DNA of 64,000 nucleotides, from NCBI GenBank assembly GCA_051295955.1, contig JBPDWA010000006.1:124001-188000 (forward strand), written 5' to 3'. Position 1 is the stretch's first letter, and each line of letters starts with the position of its first letter. The translations under genes were made by a program, and so were the position numbers. Source of the stretch: Enterococcus faecalis_A. Its GTDB lineage: Bacteria > Bacillota > Bacilli > Lactobacillales > Enterococcaceae. The notes beneath the pieces were generated by a model. That model saw only the letters and a list, made by a program, of their open reading frames with translations. It made no database searches and was not told where the DNA came from. Below are positions 1 through 7,879 of this stretch, in pieces.

Positions 1-20
1 TATTTTCACAAACTAATTAC

Positions 21-49
21 TTGCAACTTTCGGTGAAAGTGACTATGAT
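21..49 (+). promoter_or_regulatory. Sigma-A promoter of the DUF1033 gene
   Basis: TTGCAA at 21-26 and TATGAT at 44-49, separated by 17 bp, lie about 30 bp before the start codon of the first gene. Seen in sequence; promoter activity is inferred. Confidence 0.6.
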
Positions 50-81
50 TACCTACAGAAGCAATAAAAAGGGGCGGTTGA

Positions 82-450
82 ATGTATCAAGTAATTATGA
101 TGTACGGGGACAACGAGCCATGGTGGTTTTTTGAAGACTGGCAAGAAGATATTATTGAAGAGCAAACATTTACTTCATTGGCAGCTGCTGAAGCCTATTA
201 TTTTAAAAAATGGCAAGAACAATCTGCTAAATTTACCTACATAAATACCAAACCCAACTATCTAAGTGCCTTTTGGAACGATGATGATGAACGCTGGTGT
301 GAAGAATGCGACGAAGATATACAACAATACTATGGGTTAGCACTTTTGAAAGACTATCAGCCGGTAGCATTTGAAAATAAAAATCAACGAACTACAGTAT
401 CTAATCATTATGGCAAAGCTAAATCATGTATGCGTAAAGCTATTTCCTAG
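82..450 (+). CDS. DUF1033 family protein
   Basis: A 122-aa soluble, acidic protein rich in Trp and Tyr. The opening (MYQVIMMYGDNEPWWFFEDW) matches the DUF1033 family as I know it from lactobacilli, streptococci and enterococci. No catalytic motif or membrane segment is visible and the function is unknown. The ATG at 82 is preceded by AAGGGGCGG, a good ribosome binding site, and by a consensus-like promoter at 21-49. A hairpin terminator at 521-564 separates it from topB, so it is probably monocistronic. In streptococci members of this family are often found near competence pilus genes; here comG lies 22 kb away, so I draw no functional link. Confidence 0.8.
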   Translation: MYQVIMMYGDNEPWWFFEDWQEDIIEEQTFTSLAAAEAYYFKKWQEQSAKFTYINTKPNYLSAFWNDDDERWCEECDEDIQQYYGLALLKDYQPVAFENKNQRTTVSNHYGKAKSCMRKAIS

Positions 451-520
451 CTGACCAAAGGCAATGAGCCTAGTTAGTCTAGTACATCAGGTACTTTGAT
501 TGTCACAAAAAATAGTACGG

Positions 521-564
521 AAGAGCTGAATGAAGAAACGAGTAGTTTCTGTTCAGTTCTTTTT
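521..564 (+). terminator. Rho-independent terminator after the DUF1033 gene
   Basis: An imperfect stem (AAGAGCTGAA.. GAAGAAAC / GTTTCTGTTCAGTTCTT) with a 5-nt loop is followed by TTTTT. It lies in the gap before topB. Confidence 0.65.
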
Positions 565-590
565 ATGTATCTGAAAAAAAGTGTTAAGTT

Positions 591-599
591 TGGTATACT
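591..599 (+). promoter_or_regulatory. Extended -10 promoter of topB
   Basis: TGGTATACT (TGn plus TATACT) sits 40 bp before the topB start. No good -35 hexamer is visible, which is normal for extended -10 promoters. Confidence 0.5.
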
Positions 600-639
600 A
601 GAGCTAACTTGAAAAACATTTAAACAAAGGAGTAATTTT

Positions 640-2724
640 GTGGGAGCAAAACAGTTAATTATCGCTGAAAAACCCAGCGTAGCCAAAGATTTAAGTCGTG
701 TCTTAGGCGCGAATCAAAAAAATAAAAATTATTATGAAGGGCCTAAAGTAATTGTCACTTGGGCCTTAGGACACTTGCTTGGTTTAAAAATGCCTGAAGA
801 TCTCAATCAACAGTGGCAAACGTGGCAATTGGATACTTTGCCGATGATTCCTCAAAAATTAGGGATTAAACCACTTCCGAAAACTGGGCATCAATTAAAA
901 GCAATCAAACACTTGGCTCAACGAAAAGATGTAAATGAAGCAATCATCGCAACCGATGCGGGGCGAGAAGGCGAGTTAGTCGCTCGCTGGATTTTAGAAT
1001 ACATTCGTTTTAATAAGCCGGTAAAACGCTTATGGATTTCTTCTCAAACAGACAAAGCGATTAAAGATGGGTTCAAAAAAATCCGTCCAGCTAAAGAGTA
1101 CGATTCTCTTTATTACTCTGCCTTAGCCCGTGCCAAGGCGGATTGGCTAGTGGGATTAAACGTAACACGAGCTTTAACCGTCAAATACCAAGATAACCTA
1201 TCAGCCGGACGAGTTCAAACACCAACTTTAGCTCTTGTTCGTCAAAAAGAGCGCACCATTGAACAATTTCGTCCGCAAACCTATTTCACTATCGCTTTAG
1301 CTGTAGGCAAGCAAACTGCAAATATGCACCAAGGGAATCCTTATGCTATCCAAAAACGTGAGCAGGCAGAAAAAATTGTCCAAGAATTAAGTCAACATAA
1401 AGGAAAAGTGTCTGACATTCAAGAAAAAATAAAAGTCGAGCCAGCACCACTGCCTTATGATTTAACGGAATTACAACGAGAGGCCAACCAACGTTACCAA
1501 TTTTCAGCGAAAAAAACCCTTTCTATAGTACAAAGCTTGTATGAAACTCATAAAATTGTTTCGTATCCGCGTACAGACAGCAAATACTTGACGTCAGATA
1601 TGAAAGGGACAATGACAGAACGGTTACAAGCGCTTAGTGATTATGCCCCTGAAGTAAAAGGTTATTTGAAAAAAGGCGCTCAAGTGGTTCAGCAAAAAGT
1701 ATTTCAAAATGCAAAAGTAACAGATCACCATGGCTTGATTCCTACTGAACAATGTCCACGCTTTGAAAAATTAAGTGGTGATGAACAAAAAATCTATCAT
1801 TTAATCGTTACGCGTTTTTTAGGCTTATTTGCGAACACCCATCGAGTGAAACAAATCAAAGTCACAGTGGTCTTTGGTTCGGAACAATTTTATTTCCACC
1901 AAAGTATCGTCGAAGTTCCCGGTTGGAAAACTGAAAAAGAAAGCTCCGATCAAACCTCCGTAAAATGGGAAAAAGGCATGACCATCATTCCTAATTTCAC
2001 TATTACTAAAGGACTAACTACGCCGCCAAAGCCATTAACTGAAGGCACTTTGTTAGGAAAAATGGAAAAGCATAGCTTAGGAACGCCGGCTACACGGGCC
2101 GAAATTATTGAAAAGTTGATTAAATCAGAATTGATGGAACGAACCAATAGTGGGTTAAATGTTACAGCCAAAGGCAAACAACTACTGGAACTGGTTAATC
2201 CTTCGTTGGTTTCACCTGAACTTACAGAAAAATGGGAAAAATCATTAGAAGCCATCGCCAAAGGCCAAAAGAAAAGCAGCATATTCTTACAGGAAATTGA
2301 AACGGATACGCGCCAATTAGTAAAAGAAATCAAAAACAGTACCAAAACCTATCAGGACTTTTCAATTACGCAAAAGAAATGCCCTGAATGTGGAGCAAAT
2401 TTGCGCGAGAAAAATACTAAGGACGGCAAAATTTATATTTGTACCAGTCAAAGCTGTTCCTATCGTCGTCGCAAAGATCCCAAAGTCTCTAACCATCGCT
2501 GTTCCCAATGTCATAAAAAAATGGTCATTGTCGATGGGAAAAACGGCCAATATTTTAAATGTAGGTACTGTTCAATTTCTGAGAAGATACCAGACAAAAA
2601 AGAGCGCAAACAAAAATTAAATAAACACGAAGAACGGCGTTTATTAAAAAAATATTCTCAACCAGAAGAACCGCAAGAAAGTGCTTTGGCTCAAGCGTTA
2701 AAAGCAGCTATGAACCAAGAGTAA
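640..2724 (+). CDS. topB: DNA topoisomerase III (type IA)
   Basis: A 694-aa type IA topoisomerase that cuts and passes single DNA strands, and is best known for decatenating replication intermediates. The N-terminal Toprim domain shows LIIAEKPSVAKDL and the metal-binding ATDAGREGEL. The active-site tyrosine is in YPRTDSKYL near residue 309. The C-terminus carries two zinc-ribbon-like modules (CPECGANL...CTSQSCSY and CSQCHKKM...CRYCS, from about residue 580) and a Lys/Glu-rich tail. The length fits Gram-positive TopB (E. coli TopB is about 653 aa). The GTG start at 640 has AAAGGAG 7 bp upstream. A 102-bp internal segment (2187-2288) recurs downstream at 3134-3235, outside the gene. The reading frame itself is intact. 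Confidence 0.95.
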   Translation: MGAKQLIIAEKPSVAKDLSRVLGANQKNKNYYEGPKVIVTWALGHLLGLKMPEDLNQQWQTWQLDTLPMIPQKLGIKPLPKTGHQLKAIKHLAQRKDVNEAIIATDAGREGELVARWILEYIRFNKPVKRLWISSQTDKAIKDGFKKIRPAKEYDSLYYSALARAKADWLVGLNVTRALTVKYQDNLSAGRVQTPTLALVRQKERTIEQFRPQTYFTIALAVGKQTANMHQGNPYAIQKREQAEKIVQELSQHKGKVSDIQEKIKVEPAPLPYDLTELQREANQRYQFSAKKTLSIVQSLYETHKIVSYPRTDSKYLTSDMKGTMTERLQALSDYAPEVKGYLKKGAQVVQQKVFQNAKVTDHHGLIPTEQCPRFEKLSGDEQKIYHLIVTRFLGLFANTHRVKQIKVTVVFGSEQFYFHQSIVEVPGWKTEKESSDQTSVKWEKGMTIIPNFTITKGLTTPPKPLTEGTLLGKMEKHSLGTPATRAEIIEKLIKSELMERTNSGLNVTAKGKQLLELVNPSLVSPELTEKWEKSLEAIAKGQKKSSIFLQEIETDTRQLVKEIKNSTKTYQDFSITQKKCPECGANLREKNTKDGKIYICTSQSCSYRRRKDPKVSNHRCSQCHKKMVIVDGKNGQYFKCRYCSISEKIPDKKERKQKLNKHEERRLLKKYSQPEEPQESALAQALKAAMNQE

Positions 2725-3040
2725 CAATCATTGTCGACTGCTTACTTGCCTCAAAAATGTTTTTTGGGTCAAAAAGCAAGTAGTGAGTAGGAAGGGAGTC
2801 TTCAGAACTAAGAGTCCCTTCTTCAATAAATTGGGCAACGAAGGACTGGTGACTTTGTATGGTTCTTGTGTCAGAGTGAAATTTTGAATAAGCTGAGCAG
2901 TAAGCGTTGTGCTTTTGTTGGCTCATTGGGCTCTTGTTGCTAAGTATCACAATGTTTCGGCCGTAATAGTTTTAGGTAGGAAATCACACTTCTGCCATTT
3001 GTTAAACGACAGAAATGGGTAATCAATCTCAAGGAAATAA

Positions 3041-3132
3041 AGTGCTCACTTTTTATGCCTTGGGCTTTTCTCTTTGTTTTAAGATGAGAACTGATGGGTG
3101 ATCTTTTTATCAAATTATTTTAAGTGAGCACT
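3041..3132. repeat. 11-bp inverted repeats enclosing about 70 bp
   Basis: AGTGCTCACTT at 3041-3051 is repeated as AAGTGAGCACT at 3122-3132. The right arm ends one base before the copied topB segment. The arms could pair as a long-range hairpin or be ends of a small decayed element; no transposase is present. Confidence 0.5.
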
Positions 3133-3133
3133 C

Positions 3134-3235
3134 GGAACTGGTTAATCCTTCGTTGGTTTCAACTGAACTTACGGAAAAACGGGAAAAATCATTAGAAGCC
3201 ATCGCCAAAGGCCAAAAGAAAAGCAGCATATTCTT
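3134..3235 (+). repeat. 102-bp copy of an internal topB segment (pseudogene fragment)
   Basis: This stretch matches topB positions 2187-2288 over 102 bp with only 3 substitutions (CACC to CAAC, ACAG to ACGG, AATGGG to AACGGG) and no indels. It codes for about 34 residues of TopB in one frame but has no start signal. It lies in the same orientation as topB, 947 bp downstream, so it is a recent direct partial duplication or the remnant of a second topB-like copy. Confidence 0.9.
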
Positions 3236-3523
3236 GCTTTTTTAAAAACTTGAAAAAAGCTTGTATAAGGACTTAAGCTGATTTTTATTGTAATACTTAA
3301 ATGCTTTGGGTTAAAACAAGACGTCAATATTGGACGATTATGAGAAGTTTATCATTTTTCCGGCGCAGTCAGCAGTCATTGTCGCTAATCGATTGATAAG
3401 TAAAATCCTTTATTCTCGTTGTTTTTGATTGACTCTTGAGATAGAGCCGTTTCCGGAAGCATTACTTTTAGAAGCTGTCAGTCAATTCAACTAAAAAAAT
3501 TGTGAGAAATGCTAAAGTAAAGT

Positions 3524-3552
3524 TTGGTTTATTATTATGAAAGTAGTATACT
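3524..3552 (+). promoter_or_regulatory. Candidate promoter of the cyd operon
   Basis: TTGGTT at 3524-3529 and TATACT at 3547-3552 with 17 bp between. It would give a leader of about 155 nt before cydA that includes the hairpin at 3631-3664. Confidence 0.5.
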
Positions 3553-3630
3553 TAAATAGGAATTATTCTATATAACTTGTGTTTTCATATGCATTGCATA
3601 AGTTCACTTGAATGTTATTTTCGTTTTGTA

Positions 3631-3664
3631 AATGATCAAAGATCAAGGAACGGACTTGATCATT
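3631..3664 (+). promoter_or_regulatory. Perfect 9-bp inverted repeat in the cydA leader
   Basis: AATGATCAA (3631-3639) and TTGATCATT (3656-3664) are exact reverse complements with a 16-nt loop, 49 bp upstream of the cydA start codon. It may act as an operator or an RNA hairpin. There is no T-tract, so it is not a terminator. Confidence 0.5.
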
Positions 3665-3712
3665 CGAGTAAGCGTATTTCTTTGTGTGAAAACAAATCAG
3701 GGAGGAAACAAA

Positions 3713-5131
3713 ATGTTTGATATTGTAACATTGGCAAGAATTCAATTTGCGATGACAACGGTCTTTCATTTTTTCTTTGTACCCTTTTCCATCGGTTTAG
3801 CATTAGTTGTGGCAATTATGGAAACGATGTACGTGATCAAAAAAGAAGAACGTTATCGCAAAATGGCTAAGTTTTGGGGAACTATCTTTCTCTTAAGCTT
3901 TGCTGTCGGAGTTGTAACTGGTATTATTCAAGAATTCCAGTTCGGCATGAACTGGTCTGATTATTCTCGTTTTGTCGGTGATATTTTTGGTGCACCGCTG
4001 GCAGTCGAAGCTTTATTGGCATTCTTTTTAGAATCTACTTTTTTAGGTTTATGGATCTTCACTTGGGACAAAATGAATCCAAAGTTACACGTGACGTTCA
4101 TTTGGCTAGTGGTCTTTGGTTCAATGATGTCTGCTTTTTGGATTTTAGTAGCAAATAGCTTTATGCAACATCCAGTTGGTTATGCTATCCATAATGGTCG
4201 GGCTGAAATGATCGACTTTGGTGCTGTGATCAGTAATCCAAAGGTTTGGTATGAATTCTCACATGTCATCGCCGGAGCCTTTACAATGGGTGGCATGGTA
4301 GTAGCAGGAATGGCAGCTTTCCAAATTTTGAAAAAACGCGATATTTCTTTCCACAAAATTTCCATGCGAATTGGCTTGTGGGTGACGTTGTTTGGTTCAT
4401 TAGCAGTTTTATTTGCAGGAGATTTACAAATGCAAGCGCTAATCGAAGACCAGCCAATGAAATTTGCTGCAATGGAAGGCGATTATGACGACTCTGATGA
4501 TCCAGCGGCATGGACGTTAATCGCATGGGCTAACGAGCGGGAACATAAGCAAGTATTTGGCATTCAAATTCCTTATATGTTGAGTATTTTGTCTTATCAT
4601 AAATTATCGGGCGCTGTTGATGGAATGGATACTGTCAATAAACGTCTCCAAGAAAAATATGGCAGCGATAAAAAATATTATCCTCCAGTAAATACACTAT
4701 TTTGGAGCTTCCGCATTATGGCCGGCTTTGGGGCGTTGATGTTATTAGTTTCAGTGATCGGATTATTTTTTACCCGTAAGAAAAAACCATCGTTGTATGA
4801 AAAAAAATGGCTGTTATGGATTATGGGCTTATGTACGTTTGCGCCGTTTTTAGCCAACACTACCGGTTGGTTGGTTACTGAATTAGGTCGTTATCCTTGG
4901 ACGGTATATGGTTTATTTACAATTGAGCAAAGTGTATCACCAAACGTATCGGTTACATCCTTGCTGATTTCCAATATTGTTTATTTCTTATTGTTTGCCG
5001 GTTTAGGAGCTGTAATGGTTTATCTGGTGGTCTTAGAATTGCGTAAAGGTCCCGACTACGAAGCAAATAAATTGGCCAAAGAAAATCAACCGGCTTTGGA
5101 TCCGTTTGACAAGGGGGTATTTAGCGAATGA
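3713..5131 (+). CDS. cydA: Cytochrome bd ubiquinol/menaquinol oxidase subunit I
   Basis: A 472-aa integral membrane subunit that binds the hemes and oxidises (demethyl)menaquinol with O2. Seen: the N-terminal signature MFDIVTLARIQFAMTTVFHF with the heme ligand His19, a second conserved His near residue 184 (EFSHVIAGA), and the TELGRYPWTVYG motif; about nine hydrophobic segments. The Q-loop is short, as is usual in Gram-positives. I placed the start at 3713 because GGGAGG lies 8 bp upstream and the family N-terminus begins exactly there; an in-frame ATG at 3632 would add 27 unlike residues. The stop overlaps the cydB start (ATGA). This is the first gene of cydABCD. Confidence 0.95.
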   Translation: MFDIVTLARIQFAMTTVFHFFFVPFSIGLALVVAIMETMYVIKKEERYRKMAKFWGTIFLLSFAVGVVTGIIQEFQFGMNWSDYSRFVGDIFGAPLAVEALLAFFLESTFLGLWIFTWDKMNPKLHVTFIWLVVFGSMMSAFWILVANSFMQHPVGYAIHNGRAEMIDFGAVISNPKVWYEFSHVIAGAFTMGGMVVAGMAAFQILKKRDISFHKISMRIGLWVTLFGSLAVLFAGDLQMQALIEDQPMKFAAMEGDYDDSDDPAAWTLIAWANEREHKQVFGIQIPYMLSILSYHKLSGAVDGMDTVNKRLQEKYGSDKKYYPPVNTLFWSFRIMAGFGALMLLVSVIGLFFTRKKKPSLYEKKWLLWIMGLCTFAPFLANTTGWLVTELGRYPWTVYGLFTIEQSVSPNVSVTSLLISNIVYFLLFAGLGAVMVYLVVLELRKGPDYEANKLAKENQPALDPFDKGVFSE

Positions 5132-6141
5132 GTGCGTTACAATTATTATGGTTTGTTCTCATTGGTATTTTGTTTTCCGGTTTCTTTTTCTTAGAAGGTT
5201 TCGATTTCGGTGTAGGGATGGCTGTCCAAACATTAGCTCATAACGACCATGAAAAAGATCAAGTCGTTGCAACTATTGGTCCAGTCTGGGATGGCAATGA
5301 AGTTTGGCTGTTAACAGCTGGCGGCGCCATGTTTGCTTCCTTTCCTTACTGGTACGCCTCACTATTTAGTGGGTATTACTTGATTTTGTTTACTATTTTA
5401 TTCGGTTTGATTATTCGGGGTGTCTCTTTTGAATTTCGCCATAAGATGCCAGCTGGTAAACGCCGGAGAATGTGGAATTGGACTTTGTCAATTGGCAGTT
5501 TTATCGTGCCTTTCTTCTTTGGCATCTTGTTTATTAGTTTAATTCAAGGAATGCCTTTAGATGCTCACGGGAACATGACAGCGACTTTCATTGATTACGT
5601 GAATCTCTTTTCAGTTGTTGGCGGCGTGGCATTAGCGTTGCTTTGCTACTTGCATGGACTGAATTATATTACGCTGAAAACAGAAGGTCCTCTTCGTGAT
5701 CGAGCACGAAATTATGCGGAATTTTTGTATGGCATTTTATATGTTGGTTTAATAGTATTTGCTGTTTTAATGTATTTTAAAACTGACTTCTATGAGAAAA
5801 ACTTCGCTTTGACGTTAATCTTAACAGCTCTGATTGTTGTATTGACGGTCGTTGCGAATGTCAGTGTCTTTAAACGCAAAGAAATGGTGGCTTTTATCGC
5901 CAGCGGCCTGACCATGGTGGTTTTGGTGGCTTTATTATTCAGCGGCTTATTCCCACGAGTAATGATCGGCAGTCAAGGCTTTGACTTGTTAATTAAAGAT
6001 GCCAGCAGCACGCCTTATACGCTGAAAATTATGTCATGGATTTCTTTAAGCATTCTACCTTTTGTTTTAGCTTATACGGCTTGGACGTATTACGTATTTA
6101 GAAAACGAATTACACATACAACTGTACCAGAGGGGTATTAA
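5128..6141 (+). CDS. cydB: Cytochrome bd oxidase subunit II
   Basis: A 337-aa membrane protein, partner of CydA. The N-terminal region shows the family's GFFFLEGFDFGVGMA and GPVWDGNEVWLLTAGG motifs, followed by about eight hydrophobic helices. The start overlaps the cydA stop by 4 bp (ATGA) with AAGGGGG upstream, indicating translational coupling. The next gene begins 4 bp after its stop. Length and motifs are typical; nothing unusual. Confidence 0.95.
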   Translation: MSALQLLWFVLIGILFSGFFFLEGFDFGVGMAVQTLAHNDHEKDQVVATIGPVWDGNEVWLLTAGGAMFASFPYWYASLFSGYYLILFTILFGLIIRGVSFEFRHKMPAGKRRRMWNWTLSIGSFIVPFFFGILFISLIQGMPLDAHGNMTATFIDYVNLFSVVGGVALALLCYLHGLNYITLKTEGPLRDRARNYAEFLYGILYVGLIVFAVLMYFKTDFYEKNFALTLILTALIVVLTVVANVSVFKRKEMVAFIASGLTMVVLVALLFSGLFPRVMIGSQGFDLLIKDASSTPYTLKIMSWISLSILPFVLAYTAWTYYVFRKRITHTTVPEGY

Positions 6142-6145
6142 AAAC

Positions 6146-7879
6146 ATGATTGATAAAGCCATCTTAAGGATGCCGTCAATCAAAAAGATTCTTGTCTTGC
6201 TTGCAGGTTTTTCTTTCCTGCAAGCCATCTTTATAATTGGACAAGCTTTTTTTCTTTCCAAAGCGATCGTTGGACTTTGGATGGGCGGACATCTACAGCA
6301 GCAAGTGCCACAAATTGCCTTCTTTTTTCTCTTTTATTTAGGCCGGCATCTCATCACATATTTACGTGAAAAAATGCTGGATACCTTTAGCTATGCTCGT
6401 GCCAAAGAGTTGCGGGAACGTCTTTTAGCTAAAATCTTTCGTTTAGGGCCAAATGTAGTCCAGAAAAACGGTACCGGTAATATGGTTACCATGGCTTTAG
6501 AAGGGATTAGTCAAACGGAAAACTACTTACAGTTGATTTTAACAAAAATGATGAATATGATGATCATTCCTTGGCTGATTCTGATCTTTGTTTTTATGCA
6601 AAACGTTCGTTCCGGCATAATTCTTTTAGTCATCTTTCCCGTCATTATTGTTTTTATGATTGTGCTGGGATATGCCGCTCAAAGTAAAGCGGATAAACAA
6701 TACGCCGCCTTTCAATTATTATCCAATCACTTTATCGATTCCTTGCGAGGAATTGATACGTTAAAGCTATTCGGTTTAAGCAAAAAATATGCCGGCAGTA
6801 TTTACAATACGAGCGAACGGTTTCGCAAAACTACGATGAGCACGTTAAAAATTGCGATTTTATCTACCTTTGCTTTGGATTTCTTCACGACTCTTTCAGT
6901 GGCGGTAGTAGCGGTTTTTCTAGGGCTGGGTTTATTAAATCAGACGATTACGCTATTTCCGGCGTTGGTTACGTTGATTTTAGCACCGGAATTTTTCTTG
7001 CCGATCCGTGATTTTTCCAGTGATTACCATGCGACTTTGGATGGTAAAAACTCATATCAAGCCATTCATGCTGCTTTAACATTGCCTGAAGCTATTGATA
7101 CAGATAGCCTTAGCTTGGATGACTGGCAAGCAAGCAGTCAGTTAAATGTAGTGTCAATGAGCTTTCACTATGAAGATGCACCGCAACCAGCCTTAAGAGA
7201 TCTTACTTTTTCAGTGACTGGTCGTAAAAAAATTGGTGTTATTGGTGCCAGCGGTTCCGGTAAATCCACGTTGATTAATCTTTTAAGTGGCTTTTTACTA
7301 CCGGATGCCGCTTCGAGTACTTTAAGGATTAACCAACAAACGATTCCCCATTTTCGACAAAATGATTGGCAAAAACAAGTGCTTTACATTCCTCAGGCTC
7401 CTTATATTTTCCAAGATACGTTGGCGAACAATATTCGTTTTTATTCACCAGAAGTTTCTGATGAAGCTGTTTTGCAGGCTATCTCAGTAGTTGGGTTAAA
7501 TGAATTTGTTGCTCAGCTGCCCCAAGGAATTTACACGCCAATTGGTGAAAGTGGTCGTATGTTAAGTGGCGGTCAAGCTCAACGGGTTGCCCTAGCTCGT
7601 GCTTTTGTCGATCAAAAGCGACATGTTTTACTTTTTGATGAACCAACTGCTCATTTGGACATTGAAACAGAAGTTGAACTGAAAGAACGGATGTTGCCTT
7701 TAATGAATGAACATCTAGTGTTCTTTGCTACTCATCGGCTTCATTGGATGGAAGAGATGGACTACATTTTCGTGATGGAAAAAGGGCAGTTGGTGGAACA
7801 AGGAACATTAGCAGAATTAATTGAAAAAAATGGTTATTACGTGCAGCTGATGCAGCAGATGAGAGGAGCAGAGCAGTGA
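6146..7879 (+). CDS. cydD: CydD-type ABC exporter subunit for bd oxidase assembly (cydC in the Gram-positive cydABCD naming)
   Basis: A 577-aa fused ABC exporter half. Six hydrophobic segments fill the first ~310 residues. The ATPase domain follows with Walker A GASGSGKST, the Q-loop in IPQAPYIFQD, signature LSGGQAQR and Walker B HVLLFDEPTAHLD. It pairs with the next gene to export thiols (cysteine/glutathione in E. coli), which is needed to mature cytochrome bd. The sequence resembles the E. coli CydD branch more than CydC. The gene is 4 bp from cydB and overlaps its partner by 4 bp, so cydABDC is one transcription unit. Substrate in this organism is inferred. Confidence 0.88.
   Translation: MIDKAILRMPSIKKILVLLAGFSFLQAIFIIGQAFFLSKAIVGLWMGGHLQQQVPQIAFFFLFYLGRHLITYLREKMLDTFSYARAKELRERLLAKIFRLGPNVVQKNGTGNMVTMALEGISQTENYLQLILTKMMNMMIIPWLILIFVFMQNVRSGIILLVIFPVIIVFMIVLGYAAQSKADKQYAAFQLLSNHFIDSLRGIDTLKLFGLSKKYAGSIYNTSERFRKTTMSTLKIAILSTFALDFFTTLSVAVVAVFLGLGLLNQTITLFPALVTLILAPEFFLPIRDFSSDYHATLDGKNSYQAIHAALTLPEAIDTDSLSLDDWQASSQLNVVSMSFHYEDAPQPALRDLTFSVTGRKKIGVIGASGSGKSTLINLLSGFLLPDAASSTLRINQQTIPHFRQNDWQKQVLYIPQAPYIFQDTLANNIRFYSPEVSDEAVLQAISVVGLNEFVAQLPQGIYTPIGESGRMLSGGQAQRVALARAFVDQKRHVLLFDEPTAHLDIETEVELKERMLPLMNEHLVFFATHRLHWMEEMDYIFVMEKGQLVEQGTLAELIEKNGYYVQLMQQMRGAEQ

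Larger units (their letters stand above)
2725..3712. other. 988-bp gene-free stretch between topB and cydA
   Basis: No open frame here has a credible ribosome binding site or family. It holds an imperfect hairpin at 2791-2823 (GAAGGGA.. / ..TCCCTTC, no clear T-tract), an 11-bp inverted repeat (3041-3051 and 3122-3132), the copied topB segment at 3134-3235, the cydA promoter at 3524-3552 and a hairpin in the cydA leader at 3631-3664. The rest looks like decayed or unconstrained DNA. Confidence 0.6.

Noticed and set aside
2390..2620. Second open frame overlapping the topB zinc-finger region
   Set aside because: It is a shadow of topB with no binding site or family match.
3500..3511. Rex site near cydA (TTGTGAGAAATG)
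   Set aside because: Only one half-site is present; the second TTCACAA arm is missing.
3681..3696. cre (CcpA) site before cydA in TTTGTGTGAAAACAAA
   Set aside because: It lacks the central CG and matches the cre consensus poorly.
3632..3712. In-frame extension of CydA by 27 residues
   Set aside because: The family N-terminus starts at 3713, directly after a strong GGGAGG; the extension crosses the leader palindrome and is not CydA-like.
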